From contig DASXVO010000052.1 of assembly GCA_036504215.1 (NCBI GenBank), forward strand, positions 16,683-80,682: a stretch of 64,000 bases of DNA. Reading direction: 5' to 3'. A program made the translations under genes and the position numbers. The notes under the pieces are model-generated. The model saw only the letters and a program-made list of their open reading frames with translations. It made no database searches and had not been told where the DNA came from. Shown here one piece after another: positions 17,420-25,707 of the stretch. Source of the DNA: Vicinamibacterales bacterium (GTDB lineage: Bacteria; Acidobacteriota; Vicinamibacteria; Vicinamibacterales; Fen-181). The stretch's first letter is position 1, and every line of letters starts with the position of its first letter.

Positions 17420-18553
17420 ATGCTGCTCGATCTCGCACTGGTCGGGTTCGGTAACGTGGGCCGGCGCTTCGTCCGGCTCCTCGACGAGCGTGCCGACGAA
17501 CTGCGGCGCGACCACGATCTCGAGTGCCGCATCGTCGGCATCGCGACCGGGCGGCACGGCGTGGCGCGAGATCTGCGCGGCCTGGATGTGCCTCGCGCGG
17601 TTGGCCTCGTCGAGCGTGGCGAGGCGCTGGGCGCGCTCGACGCACCCTCTTCCTTTCCGGCCGACGTCGGTGCCGAGCCCCGATCGGGAACGGCATTCAT
17701 CGAACAGGTGGCGGCCGGCGTCAGGGCGCTCGACGCCTCCCGCGTTCTCGTGGTCGTCGAAACAACCGTGCTGGACATCCACGCGGGACAGCCGGCCATC
17801 GATCACGTTCGAGCCGGCCTAGGCGCGGGCGCACACGTCGTCACCGCCAACAAGGGCCCGGCGGCGTTCGCGTACGCCGAACTCGCGGGGTTGGCGCGCA
17901 CGTCGAACCGCTCGTTCCTCTTCGAAGGTGCCGTGATGGACGGCATCCCCATCTTCAATCTCGCCCGCGAGACGCTCCCGACGGTTCACGTCAACGGCTT
18001 TCGCGGGGTCGTCAACAGCACGACCAACTACATCATCACGGCGATGGAGAACGGTCGCGAGTTCGATGAGGCGCTCGCCGAGATGCAATCAGCCGGCATC
18101 GCGGAAGCGGATGCGTCGCTCGACGTGGACGGCTGGGATGCGGCGGCCAAGGCATCGGCGATCGCCAACGTGCTGATGGGCGGGGCGCTGACGCCTCAGC
18201 GAGTGGAGCGGACAGGGATAGGCGGGCTGACCGGAGCCGACGTGCGGGCGGCGGTCGCGCGCGGGCGCCGTCTCAAGCTCGTGGCCAGCGCCGAGCGGCG
18301 TGGCGGCGAGGTCCGTGCACGGGTGGCGCCGGAGGAACTGCCCGCAGACGATCTGCTCGCGACGCTGCGCGACCAGCAGAACGCCCTGCTCCTCGACACG
18401 GACCTGCTCGGTCGGTTCGCCATCGTTCAGCTCGGCGGCGGCCTGACGCAGACGGCGTATGCGCTGGTGAGCGATCTGGTTGCCGCGAGGAATCAGGTCG
18501 TGGCTTCCAATGCCTCCCGCAGCTTCCTCTCGTCGAAGCCTCGGACCACGTAG
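17420..18553 (+). CDS. hom: Homoserine dehydrogenase, short form without ACT domain
   Basis: NAD(P)-dependent reduction of aspartate semialdehyde to homoserine, leading to threonine and methionine. The Rossmann motif is GFGNVGRRF at the N-terminus; TANKGPAAFAY contains the conserved Lys; FEGAVMDGIPIFNL and GVVNSTTNYIITAME are the catalytic-domain signature; and AEADASLDVDGWDAAAKA carries the catalytic acidic/Lys region. At 377 residues it stops after the catalytic domain with no C-terminal ACT domain, so allosteric threonine feedback through ACT is unlikely. It has GGAGGCGGAG before ATG 17420. Its last 61 bases overlap the convergent selenoprotein-like glutaredoxin gene. Confidence 0.88.
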   Translation: MLLDLALVGFGNVGRRFVRLLDERADELRRDHDLECRIVGIATGRHGVARDLRGLDVPRAVGLVERGEALGALDAPSSFPADVGAEPRSGTAFIEQVAAGVRALDASRVLVVVETTVLDIHAGQPAIDHVRAGLGAGAHVVTANKGPAAFAYAELAGLARTSNRSFLFEGAVMDGIPIFNLARETLPTVHVNGFRGVVNSTTNYIITAMENGREFDEALAEMQSAGIAEADASLDVDGWDAAAKASAIANVLMGGALTPQRVERTGIGGLTGADVRAAVARGRRLKLVASAERRGGEVRARVAPEELPADDLLATLRDQQNALLLDTDLLGRFAIVQLGGGLTQTAYALVSDLVAARNQVVASNASRSFLSSKPRTT

Positions 18554-18726
18554 TCGCCGATGATGGTCACGGGAATCGTCATCAGGCCGAGCGCCGCCAT
18601 TTCGCTGTAGGCGTCCGGATCGGTATCGACGTCCTTGACCGAATAGGTCCTGCCGGCTCGTGAAAGAAACTCCTTCACCTTCTGGCACGACCTTCAATGA
18701 CTGCCCGAGTACACCGTGATGGCCAT
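18493..18726 (-). CDS. Probable selenocysteine-containing glutaredoxin (UxxC), read through an in-frame TGA
   Basis: Thiol (selenol) disulfide oxidoreductase of the glutaredoxin/NrdH size class. From ATG 18726, preceded by a strong AGAGGAG (18740-18734) at 7 bases, the frame reads MAITVYSGSH, then TGA (18696-18694), then RSCQKVKEFLSRAG and on to TIPVTIIGDYVVRGFD and a stop, 77 codons in all. The TGA falls exactly where glutaredoxins have the first Cys of CxxC, giving U11-R-S-C14. The cis-Pro TIPV motif and the glutathione-side GF(D/S) segment are intact, and no other lesion is present. A hairpin directly after the TGA resembles a bacterial SECIS. A nonsense mutation or sequencing error would be the alternative; SelA/B/C/D are not in this window. 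The 3' end overlaps hom on the other strand. Confidence 0.75.
18658..18690 (-). promoter_or_regulatory. Putative bacterial SECIS hairpin after the in-frame TGA
   Basis: Starting 3 bases after the TGA, UCGUG (18690-18686) pairs with CACGA (18662-18658). After a 2x2 mismatch (CC/UU), AGAAG (18683-18679) pairs with UUUCU (18669-18665, one G-U). The 9-base apical loop GUGAAGGAG begins with G, 15 bases from the UGA, and holds a GG. Position, two-part stem and a G at the loop start agree with known bacterial SECIS elements, which lie inside the coding region just downstream of UGA. Folding energy was not computed. Confidence 0.55.
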
Positions 18727-18803
18727 TCGTGTGCTCCTCTGTTGTCGTCCGCCGCCCAATTACGGCGGCGTTCGGCGCGTTCTATTGTACGATGCTCAGT
18801 GCT

Positions 18804-19232
18804 ATGGAGATCTCAGACATCCGGCGACGGTTCAGGCACGCGCTCGATCAGGCAAGGAAGGCTGGCGCGGAGAAGCGCGCGCGGGCTGAGATGGCATCGA
18901 CCGCCTACGACGCGTTCCTTCGCGACGTGGCGACGCCCGTCTTCCGGACGTTCGCGAACGTGGCCAAGGCGGAAGGGCAACCGTTCACCGTCTTCACGCC
19001 CGCCGAGGGCGTGCGGCTGGTGTCCGAACGCCAGGGCGACGACTTCATCGAGGTGTGGCTCGACACCTCGCTCGACCCACCACAGATTGCCACTCGGGTG
19101 AACCACACCCGCGGCCGCAACGTCACGACGAGCGAGGGCCTGCTGCGTCCCGACGCGCCGATCAACAGCGTCACCGACGAGGACGTGCTGTCGTTCCTGC
19201 TGGCGCGGGTTGGGGAGTTGACGGAACGGTAG
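18804..19232 (+). CDS. Conserved-looking hypothetical protein, 142 aa
   Basis: Function not recognised. From ATG 18804 the protein starts MEISDIRRRFRHALDQARK, a basic helical segment, followed by ATPVFRTFANVAKAEGQPFTVFTPAEGVRLVSER and EVWLDTSLDPPQIATRVNHTRGRNVTT and an acidic end (SVTDEDVLSFLLARVGELTER). It looks like a soluble cytoplasmic alpha/beta protein. An in-frame ATG at 18792 would add four residues; neither has a good Shine-Dalgarno. It is divergent from the glutaredoxin gene (78 bases between starts) and ends abutting the PilT-like gene. Confidence 0.6.
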   Translation: MEISDIRRRFRHALDQARKAGAEKRARAEMASTAYDAFLRDVATPVFRTFANVAKAEGQPFTVFTPAEGVRLVSERQGDDFIEVWLDTSLDPPQIATRVNHTRGRNVTTSEGLLRPDAPINSVTDEDVLSFLLARVGELTER

Positions 19233-21221
19233 TCAGGCGAGGCGCTCGACGAAGGAGGTGTCGACGCCTTCGCGGCGCAGAACCGCGAGGAACGCCTGGC
19301 GCTCGTAGGCCTTCCGGTAGGCATCCTTGACGTCCACGATCCCGCTTTGCACGAACGCGGCCAGCGCGTCGTTGAGCGGCACCATGCCGTGCTTGCGTCC
19401 GTTGTCGAGTGCCAGCGGCAACTGGCTGATGCGTCCCTCGGCGATCAGGTTGGAGATCGATGGCGTGTTGATCAGCAACTCGCGCGCTGCGATGCGACCG
19501 CCGCTGGTCTTGTGCAGCAGGACCTGCGAGACGATCCCCCGCAGCCCCTCGGCGAGCATCAACTGCACCTGGTCGCGACGCTCGGGTGGGAACTGATCCA
19601 GGATGCGGCCGATGGCGGTCGTTGCCGTGTGCGCCGCCACGGCGCCAATCACCAGATGCCCGGCTTCCATGGCCTCGAGCGCGAGCGCAATCACTTCGGG
19701 GGAACGGAGATCCTCGATGACGAGGATGTCCGGGTTCTCGCGCAGCGCCGCGCGAACGACGGTGGCCACCTCCTCGGCATTGCCCCGCACCTCGCGCTGG
19801 CTGACAAGGCAGCCGCGGCTCTCGTGCGCGCACTTGATGAGGCTCTCGATCGTGATGACGTAGTCGTTTCGGGTGCGGTTGATCAAGTCCACGAACGCGG
19901 AGATGAGCGTGGACTTGCCGCTCGAGCGCGGCCCCGCGACGAGCACGAGGCCTTCCGGCTCGGCGCAGAGCGACTGGATCTCACGCGAGAGGCCGAGCTG
20001 CTCGGCCGACGTTGGCCGCGTGGAGATCATTCGGAAGATGCCACCGGGACCGCGGTGGTCGCGGAAGCTCTGGCAGCGGATCCGGCCGACCTCCGGCACC
20101 TCCGACATCCACTCGGTGCCTTCCCCGTTCCGCAGCGCCTCACGATTGCGCTCGGGCGCCAGGTCGAGCAGCAACGATTCGACTTCGGGCGCGGTCAGCA
20201 CCGCTTCGCCGTCGAGCGCCGCAATCTCTCCGTCGACGCGAACCGATGGCCGCGCCTGCGCCATCAGGTACAGCGTGTTGGCCCCGCGTGCCGCGGCCAG
20301 TCGGAGTAACCGATCCAAGCCCGCGATTCGCGGTGGGGACAGCGCACGCCCTCCCGCCTCCGCCCGCACCGGGTTGCGTGCCAGCGGCAACACGACCGCC
20401 GGCACCTGTTCCGCACCTGGCGCCGGGGCGGATCGCTGAGGAGCTGGCGCCGGTCGTTTCAATTCCGGCACCGGGCGCTCGGGTGCCGCCGCTCGGGGTT
20501 CGTTCGGCGCCGCCTGCCGGTCCGCTCCTGGCGCGCCCCGCTCGACGTGTCGCTCGATGGCGGCCCTCGGTCGCTCGGCCACCGCCGACGGACGCGCGAC
20601 AGGCAACTCCGGAGGCACGGGCGCAGCCGTCTCCGTGATCGTCTCGGGCAGACGCTCGATCCGCAGCGGCTGCTTCGGGGACGGAGGGGGGGGAATGGGC
20701 TCGGCCCGCAGTGGCCTGACGGCCGGAGGCACCGCCATGGCGGGCGCAGGAGCGGATGGCCGCCCGGGGGGGCCAAGCAGAGGAAATGCCGGCGAGGCCG
20801 ACTCGACGACAGGCGCGCGCGTCACGGCTACCGGGGGTGCGGGAGCGGGTCGCGCGGCCTCGACGTCCAGGACTGGCTCGGCCGGCTTCGCGGGCTCAAC
20901 GTCGGTCGGGACGTTTCGGTGCCGGCGAATTTCAATCCAGATGTCGTCGCCGCCACGGGCGGCCACCACCGTGAACCGCTCCCCGTAGGTTTCCGCCGAT
21001 GTCGACCACGAATGCTCGACGGCCCCGAGTTCCTCGAGCGTTCGCCGGCTGTCTGCGGGGAGGAGTTGGCCGAGCATCCCGGCCACGGCCTCGAGCGTGA
21101 GCGGTCGCGCCGACAGCTCAACGGGGCCGGCTGGTGCGACGACGTAGGGGCGCTCCCCGACGTGCATCACCAGCGCGTCGCCGTCCGCTCGCACGATGGC
21201 GGTCAACAGTGAGTTGACCAA
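19233..21221 (-). CDS. Divergent PilT-like ATPase with long Pro/Ala-rich N-terminal region
   Basis: The C-terminal half is a PilT/GspE secretion ATPase (type IV pilus retraction-like): ANTLYLMAQARPSVRVDGEI, Walker A GPRSSGKS near residue 430, VSQREV, and RILDQFPPERRDQVQLMLAEGLRGIVSQ. Three motifs deviate: the Asp-box ITIEDPIE reads ITIESLIK, the Walker B VGEMRD reads IEDLRS, and the His-box LHTN reads VAAH. About 300 residues precede the core: a small folded region (1-95) and a Pro/Ala/Arg-rich linker (about 100-310), far longer than the N-terminal domain of PilT. Start is TTG 21221 behind GGGAG. It is the last of a minus-strand run from queD. It may be a regulator or a weakly active paralogue rather than the main retraction motor. 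Confidence 0.75.
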   Translation of the reverse strand: MVNSLLTAIVRADGDALVMHVGERPYVVAPAGPVELSARPLTLEAVAGMLGQLLPADSRRTLEELGAVEHSWSTSAETYGERFTVVAARGGDDIWIEIRRHRNVPTDVEPAKPAEPVLDVEAARPAPAPPVAVTRAPVVESASPAFPLLGPPGRPSAPAPAMAVPPAVRPLRAEPIPPPPSPKQPLRIERLPETITETAAPVPPELPVARPSAVAERPRAAIERHVERGAPGADRQAAPNEPRAAAPERPVPELKRPAPAPQRSAPAPGAEQVPAVVLPLARNPVRAEAGGRALSPPRIAGLDRLLRLAAARGANTLYLMAQARPSVRVDGEIAALDGEAVLTAPEVESLLLDLAPERNREALRNGEGTEWMSEVPEVGRIRCQSFRDHRGPGGIFRMISTRPTSAEQLGLSREIQSLCAEPEGLVLVAGPRSSGKSTLISAFVDLINRTRNDYVITIESLIKCAHESRGCLVSQREVRGNAEEVATVVRAALRENPDILVIEDLRSPEVIALALEAMEAGHLVIGAVAAHTATTAIGRILDQFPPERRDQVQLMLAEGLRGIVSQVLLHKTSGGRIAARELLINTPSISNLIAEGRISQLPLALDNGRKHGMVPLNDALAAFVQSGIVDVKDAYRKAYERQAFLAVLRREGVDTSFVERLA

Positions 21222-21311
21222 GGCATTCGCTCCCCTGACACCGGTGACACATAGCCGCGCGTCGAGCTCGGCTGCTCTCTCACTCAGTCTCGGCCGGAGC
21301 CGTTGAGCTCA

Positions 21312-21737
21312 TTAGCCCTCGGAGCGCGACACTTCGTACACCCGCACCATCTCAACCAGCTTGTAACCCCGGGTCTGGTAGGGCGGAATCACGCGTTCCG
21401 TCCGGAGGTACTGCAGCATGCCGTTGTCGGAGTAGTCGGCGGACCCTACTCCTTCGACCGGCGCAAGCCGCGCCTCGAGGCCGGCCAGCCTCAACCGAGG
21501 AACGATCACCCGCCGGGTGACGGGAATGAGGCCGAAGCGCCAGGCGCGCTCCAGACGAAGGTCCGTCACGAAGGAGACAAATATCTCGTTCGCGAGAAAG
21601 GCGTAGCCGGCCCCGGTCCCGCTGGCGGGGGCATCCTGGAGCCGGAGAAAGGCAATCTCCTCGATGGCCCTCAGCGTCTCGAGCAGACGGATGGTGAAGT
21701 CACCGTCGCCCGACCAGGCTGACGTATCGAGGTCCAT
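21312..21737 (-). CDS. Hypothetical protein, 141 aa
   Basis: Function not recognised. From ATG 21737 it reads MDLDTSAWSGDGDFTIRLLETLRAIEEIAFLRLQ and continues with FLANEIFVSFVTDLRLERAWRFGLIPVTRRVIVPRLRLAGLEARL, ending VEMVRVYEVSRSEG. It has no signal peptide or membrane helix and looks like a soluble alpha/beta protein. The frame is open upstream into the hydrolase gene, but that part is a compositional shadow. It sits 11 bases after the stop of the C45-type hydrolase on the same strand, so co-transcription is likely. Confidence 0.6.
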   Translation of the reverse strand: MDLDTSAWSGDGDFTIRLLETLRAIEEIAFLRLQDAPASGTGAGYAFLANEIFVSFVTDLRLERAWRFGLIPVTRRVIVPRLRLAGLEARLAPVEGVGSADYSDNGMLQYLRTERVIPPYQTRGYKLVEMVRVYEVSRSEG

Positions 21738-21748
21738 GACGGCCCGAT

Positions 21749-22957
21749 CTACCTGATGCTCTTCAGCAGCGACAGCGCCCGCTCGGCTGCCGCCTTCTCG
21801 AGAGCGGCCAGATCGGCCGGCGACGGGTTCTTCGCCAGGAGTGCCGACGCCTGGCTCATGGTCTCGTCCTCGGCCGCGATGAGCTTCGGCAGCCAGCCGG
21901 TTCCGGCCGCGTTGTCGAGTTTCGACAGGTCCGCGTACTCCTTGCGCTCGCGGGCCTTCAGAGGCCGCAGCCGGTCCTTCAGGCGCAGGCTCTCGGTTGC
22001 CAGCGCGGACCGCTCTCCTTCCCACAGCGCACTCGGTGGCACGCCCGCCGCCACCCACAACGGCACCGCCACGCTGCAGACCGGCTCCCCGAGCGCCACC
22101 CACATGGTCGTCCGACGCGGGTCCTCGCCCTGCTTCACGCCGTGGACGACGACCACGCTCGCCGTGCTCGCCCGGTCGATCGTGTAGTTGCTGTGCACCC
22201 ACGTGGGGCGGTCAGCCGGGAGCTTCTTCCAGTCTTCGCGCGCCGGGTGCGACAGGAGGGCGTGCCCCAGGTCGCGCGCGGCCGTCTGCAGGACCCACGC
22301 TGGCGTGAAGCCGCCCGGCTTGGCCGCCTCGAGCAATGTTGTCTCTCGCTCGAATCGCAGGTACCCGGCCCCTTGGTCCGGACTGCCGCTTCGCGAGAAG
22401 TTCGTGTTGGCCAGGTAGTGGGTCGGGGCGGCGGCCGCGTCGATTCTGTTGAAGCCGTGGTTGTGCGTCTCGAAGATCCCGGCGCCGCCCTTGGCGTCCA
22501 TCGCGAGGAAGTTCGCCCGGCTGCCCAGATCTGGACCGACGTTGCGTGAGAGATACCGCTCGAAGTCGGCGAGCGTCTCGCACGTTCGGAGGGCGTCGGC
22601 CATGATCATGCCCTCGAGGTCGGCCTGTTCGCCCGGCATCTGCGGCAGGTTGTAGGCGACGGAATTGGCGACGGCAAATCCCGCCGAGTTCACGCCCGCC
22701 CACACCATCCTCCCGTCGGCATCGTCGGCATTCACGAGGCCCAGGTAGGTGTAGGGCTTGTCTTCGACGAAGACGACCTTGTTGGAGAGCCGGTCGGTGT
22801 CCCGATTCTTCCAGAGCATCGGGCGGCCGTCGGCGGTGGACGTGCCGGCGAAGATCGCGGTTGTGCACTCCTGGGCGCCGGTTCGGCCGGCCAGGACGGC
22901 GGTCGCGACGAAGGCCGCGACGATCAGCAGGACGACGAGCAGTGCCCGGTGTGTCAT
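21749..22957 (-). CDS. Secreted Ntn-hydrolase, C45/acyl-CoA:6-APA acyltransferase-like family
   Basis: Probable exported linear-amide hydrolase. A signal peptide/anchor (ALLVVLLIVAAFVATAVLA) is followed closely by ECTTAIFAGTSTADGRPMLWKNRDTD; Cys31 is the likely N-terminal nucleophile of the Ntn fold, exposed after processing. VWAGVNSAGFAVANSVAYNLP and the ETHNHGFNRIDAA region are typical of C45-like proteins, as is the C-terminal coiled region. The length is 402 residues. The natural substrate (peptide, acyl-amino acid or beta-lactam-like amide) cannot be told from sequence. It lies between gph and the 141-aa gene on the same strand. Confidence 0.7.
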   Translation of the reverse strand: MTHRALLVVLLIVAAFVATAVLAGRTGAQECTTAIFAGTSTADGRPMLWKNRDTDRLSNKVVFVEDKPYTYLGLVNADDADGRMVWAGVNSAGFAVANSVAYNLPQMPGEQADLEGMIMADALRTCETLADFERYLSRNVGPDLGSRANFLAMDAKGGAGIFETHNHGFNRIDAAAAPTHYLANTNFSRSGSPDQGAGYLRFERETTLLEAAKPGGFTPAWVLQTAARDLGHALLSHPAREDWKKLPADRPTWVHSNYTIDRASTASVVVVHGVKQGEDPRRTTMWVALGEPVCSVAVPLWVAAGVPPSALWEGERSALATESLRLKDRLRPLKARERKEYADLSKLDNAAGTGWLPKLIAAEDETMSQASALLAKNPSPADLAALEKAAAERALSLLKSIR

Positions 22958-22994
22958 GAGAGCGGATTGTGTCCCAAGGCGGCTGTCCGTTCAA

Positions 22995-23654
22995 TCACCC
23001 TGCGGCCGTGATGGCCGAGAGGATCCCGCGCGGGTCGTCCGCGAAGGTCTCGTCTCCGTGGAGCTGGCCGCGGTCGAAGGTAAGCTGGCCGAAGCCGTAG
23101 CGTGCAACACAGGCGCGGGTGCCGGCCGCGTGGGCTGTGCGGACGTCCACCGAGGAATCACCCACCATCAGGGTGGACACCGCGTCGACGCCGGCCGTCC
23201 GCACGAGATGCAACAGGCCGTCGGGATGCGGCTTGCGCCGGAACGGGCTGTCACCGCCGATGACTTCGCGGAACAACGGCGCGAGGTCGAGCAGGTCGAG
23301 GAGTTTCTGCGTGGCGGCCGTCGGCTTGTTGGTGAGGACGGCGAGCGACGCGCGGGCGGACGCCTCGCACAGCATCTCGGGAACGCCCGGATAGGGGCGC
23401 GTGACGCCGGGCAGCAGGCTGTCGTAGATCTCGAGGAACCGCGGGAGCGCGTCCTGCACCGCGACGCCGAGGCCGGCCGCGCTGAGCGCGCGGGAGACCA
23501 GCAGGCGGGCGCCTTCGCCCACCATGCGCGCCACGTCTTCGTCCCGCAGCGGGCGGCCGCCGTACTCCGCGACGAGACGGTTCACGGCAAGCGCCAGATC
23601 CCCAATCGAGTCGATCAGCGTGCCGTCGAGATCGAAGACGACGAGTCGAATCAC
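22995..23654 (-). CDS. gph: Phosphoglycolate phosphatase (HAD family)
   Basis: Hydrolyses 2-phosphoglycolate arising from DNA repair and oxygenation side reactions. Motif I is FDLDGTLIDS, the cap holds LAVNRLVAEYGG and MVGEGARLLVSRAL (the Gph-type VGEG motif), motif II is LAVLTNKP, the Lys lies in RRKPHPDGL, and motif IV is MVGDSSVDVRTA. The 219-residue length and the VGxG cap motif favour Gph over PpaX. The GTG start lies 3 bases after the queD stop, so the two are co-transcribed. Confidence 0.85.
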   Translation of the reverse strand: MIRLVVFDLDGTLIDSIGDLALAVNRLVAEYGGRPLRDEDVARMVGEGARLLVSRALSAAGLGVAVQDALPRFLEIYDSLLPGVTRPYPGVPEMLCEASARASLAVLTNKPTAATQKLLDLLDLAPLFREVIGGDSPFRRKPHPDGLLHLVRTAGVDAVSTLMVGDSSVDVRTAHAAGTRACVARYGFGQLTFDRGQLHGDETFADDPRGILSAITAAG

Positions 23655-23657
23655 CGG

Positions 23658-24062
23658 TCAGTCCCCAAGGTACGTGGCGAACGACGTGGGCGTTTCCCAC
23701 ACGCGCACCTTCACGACGCCAAAGCCCTGGTCCTTGGCATACGTGAAGATCAGCTTGGCAATCAGCTCGACTGTGGGGTTCGTGTCCACGATGAAGACCG
23801 GCTCGCCCAGGGATTTGAGCGGAGCGACGAGGGGATCGTCGTGGCGGAGGATCATCTTGTGATCCAACTCACGGTCGATCCATTCTTTGATGATGCGCTT
23901 GATGTCGCTGAAATCGCAGACCATGTTGCGATTGTCGAGCGTGCTGGTCCGGACCTCGATCTCGGCCAGCGCATTGTGCCCGTGGGGGTGCTTGCACACA
24001 CCACCGTAGTCGAGCAGCCGATGGCCATAGCAGAAGTCGATGCGCTTGGTCACGGAGTACAT
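23658..24062 (-). CDS. queD: 6-carboxytetrahydropterin synthase QueD
   Basis: Converts dihydroneopterin triphosphate to 6-carboxy-5,6,7,8-tetrahydropterin, the second step of queuosine/7-deazaguanine synthesis. Zinc-binding histidines lie in CYGHRL and KHPHGHN; the catalytic Cys is in GGVCKHPHGH; NMVCDFSDIKRIIKEWIDRE and the C-terminal VRVWETPTSFATY are family hallmarks. The length is 134 residues. It is divergent from queC with 50 bases between the start codons, so the pathway genes share a control region. Confidence 0.92.
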   Translation of the reverse strand: MYSVTKRIDFCYGHRLLDYGGVCKHPHGHNALAEIEVRTSTLDNRNMVCDFSDIKRIIKEWIDRELDHKMILRHDDPLVAPLKSLGEPVFIVDTNPTVELIAKLIFTYAKDQGFGVVKVRVWETPTSFATYLGD

Positions 24063-24112
24063 GTCTCGATTCTACCGCGGCAGAAACGGAAAGTGGTTCC
24101 CTGGAGGATCCG

Positions 24113-24781
24113 ATGTGCCAGGTCGCGGTTCTTCTCTCGGGCGGGCTGGACAGCGCGGTCCTCGTGGCGCACGAGGCCCGGGCGGTCAGGGTGCAGCCGG
24201 TCTATGTGAGCGCCGGACTGGCGTGGGAGCGCGAGGAGATCGCGCTCGCCGAGCGATTTCTGGCAGCGCCGGCGTGCGCCGGGCGCGTCGCCGCCCTGGC
24301 CCGCCTCCGGGTGGATGTCACCGATCTCTACCCGGAGAGCCACTGGGCGCTGCGGGGAACGCCCCCCGCGTACGACACGCCTGACGAAGATGTCTACCTT
24401 CCCGGCCGCAACCTGTTGCTGCTGTCGAAGGCGGGCGTGCTGTGCGCGCTTCGAGGCATTCCGCGCCTGGTGATCGGACCGCTCGCCGGGAATCCGTTCC
24501 CGGACGCGACGCCCGAGTTCTTCGCGGCCACGGCGCGCGCGCTGTCGCTCGGGCTCGCTCACGACCTGCGCATCGAGGCGCCGTTCGCGGCATTCCACAA
24601 GGCGGACGTGATCAAGCTGGGCTCCTCGCTTGGCGTCCCCTTCGAATTGACGATGTCGTGCATGAAGCCGACAGACGGCCGGCACTGCGGGTCGTGCAGC
24701 AAGTGTCGCGAACGTCGGGACGCGTTTGCCGAAGCGGGAATCCAGGATCCGACGGACTACCGGGCGGCATCGCCGCGATGA
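24113..24781 (+). CDS. queC: 7-cyano-7-deazaguanine synthase QueC
   Basis: ATP-dependent conversion of 7-carboxy-7-deazaguanine to preQ0. The PP-loop motif is LLSGGLDSAVL; LPGRNLLLLSKA is the QueC substrate-binding segment; and zinc is bound by the Cys cluster SCMKPTDGRHCGSCSKCRER. ATG 24113 follows GGAGGATCC. At 222 residues it matches the family. The mid-region (WALRGTPPAYDTPDEDV) differs from the proteobacterial form but keeps spacing. It pairs with divergent queD; queE is not in the window. Confidence 0.9.
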   Translation: MCQVAVLLSGGLDSAVLVAHEARAVRVQPVYVSAGLAWEREEIALAERFLAAPACAGRVAALARLRVDVTDLYPESHWALRGTPPAYDTPDEDVYLPGRNLLLLSKAGVLCALRGIPRLVIGPLAGNPFPDATPEFFAATARALSLGLAHDLRIEAPFAAFHKADVIKLGSSLGVPFELTMSCMKPTDGRHCGSCSKCRERRDAFAEAGIQDPTDYRAASPR

Positions 24782-24801
24782 ACGGCGGCCCCACCCATCG
24801 G

Positions 24802-25707
24802 CTACAGCCGCTTCACCGAAATCGATCCGCTTCCGCTCCGCAGGCGGAGCAACTTGCCACCGCCGCCAATCGCGCGCCTGAGTTCCCGGCGGCTCTCCTC
24901 GTCCCTCCCGCCGACGGTCGGGTCGCCGAACCCGTCAACGCGCACGTCGCCGTCGCTGGTGCTGGCATCGAGATTCCCGCTGAAGTGCTCGGGCAACTCC
25001 AGGCGCAGGCCACCATCACCCGTCCGGATCTCCCAGTCGTCCGCCATGGCGCTGCCGTCCTCCGCCCGCACCTCGACCGATCCATCGCCGGTCTTCAGCC
25101 TCACGGACTTCAGCGCGCCGGAGACGCGCGCACCGCCGTCGCCGCTGTCGAGATCCACCGCACCACTGATGTTGTCGAAGCGCAGCGAGCCGTCGCCCGT
25201 GTGAGCCCGCAGTGACCCGGCCAGGTCCACGCCCTTGATGCTGCCGTCGCCGGTGTTGAGATCGAGCGTGCCCTCGATCCGCTCGATGGCGATCGAACCG
25301 TCGCCGCTCCGGGCTACGACGTTGCAGCGTTTCGGAACCGAGGCAATGACCCGGGCGCTCGGCGACCGCTTGAAGCCGATCATCTGGCGGCCGACCGGCC
25401 TCCGGATCTCGAGCCGGATCGTATTCCCTGTCTGTTCCGCAGTGACGACGATGCTGTCGGCCTGGGCCTTGTCCCCAGCGCGCTTCTCGATCTCGAGGAG
25501 CACCTCCGGGCGGTCCCACGACCGGATCTCGAGCGAACCGTCGAACGTGGCAAGAGACAGATCCGGGGTGCCGTTCACCGTGAAGCGTTTCTCCTCGCGC
25601 ACTGAATACTGGTCGGCGCCCACCGTCACCATGCACGCGGAACCGAGAAGGAGCGCAGCTCCGCAGACGGCCGCGGCCCCGAACAGACTGTAGGCATCAC
25701 GCTTCAT
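24802..25707 (-). CDS. DUF4097-type beta-repeat lipoprotein
   Basis: Exported protein with a right-handed beta-helix-like repeat. The leader ends in a lipobox (LLGSACM), so it is probably lipid-anchored. After LSLATFDGSLEIRSWDRPEV, the hallmark of DUF4097 proteins, the motif (S/T)GDGS or SGDGG recurs about every 20 residues from residue 130 to 235 (ARSGDGSIAI, NTGDGSIKG, HTGDGSLRF, DSGDGGARV, KTGDGSVEV, RTGDGGLRL, STSDGDVRV). The role is unknown; such proteins are often called putative adhesins, but that is not established. It is convergent with queC, 20 bases apart. Confidence 0.75.
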   Translation of the reverse strand: MKRDAYSLFGAAAVCGAALLLGSACMVTVGADQYSVREEKRFTVNGTPDLSLATFDGSLEIRSWDRPEVLLEIEKRAGDKAQADSIVVTAEQTGNTIRLEIRRPVGRQMIGFKRSPSARVIASVPKRCNVVARSGDGSIAIERIEGTLDLNTGDGSIKGVDLAGSLRAHTGDGSLRFDNISGAVDLDSGDGGARVSGALKSVRLKTGDGSVEVRAEDGSAMADDWEIRTGDGGLRLELPEHFSGNLDASTSDGDVRVDGFGDPTVGGRDEESRRELRRAIGGGGKLLRLRSGSGSISVKRL

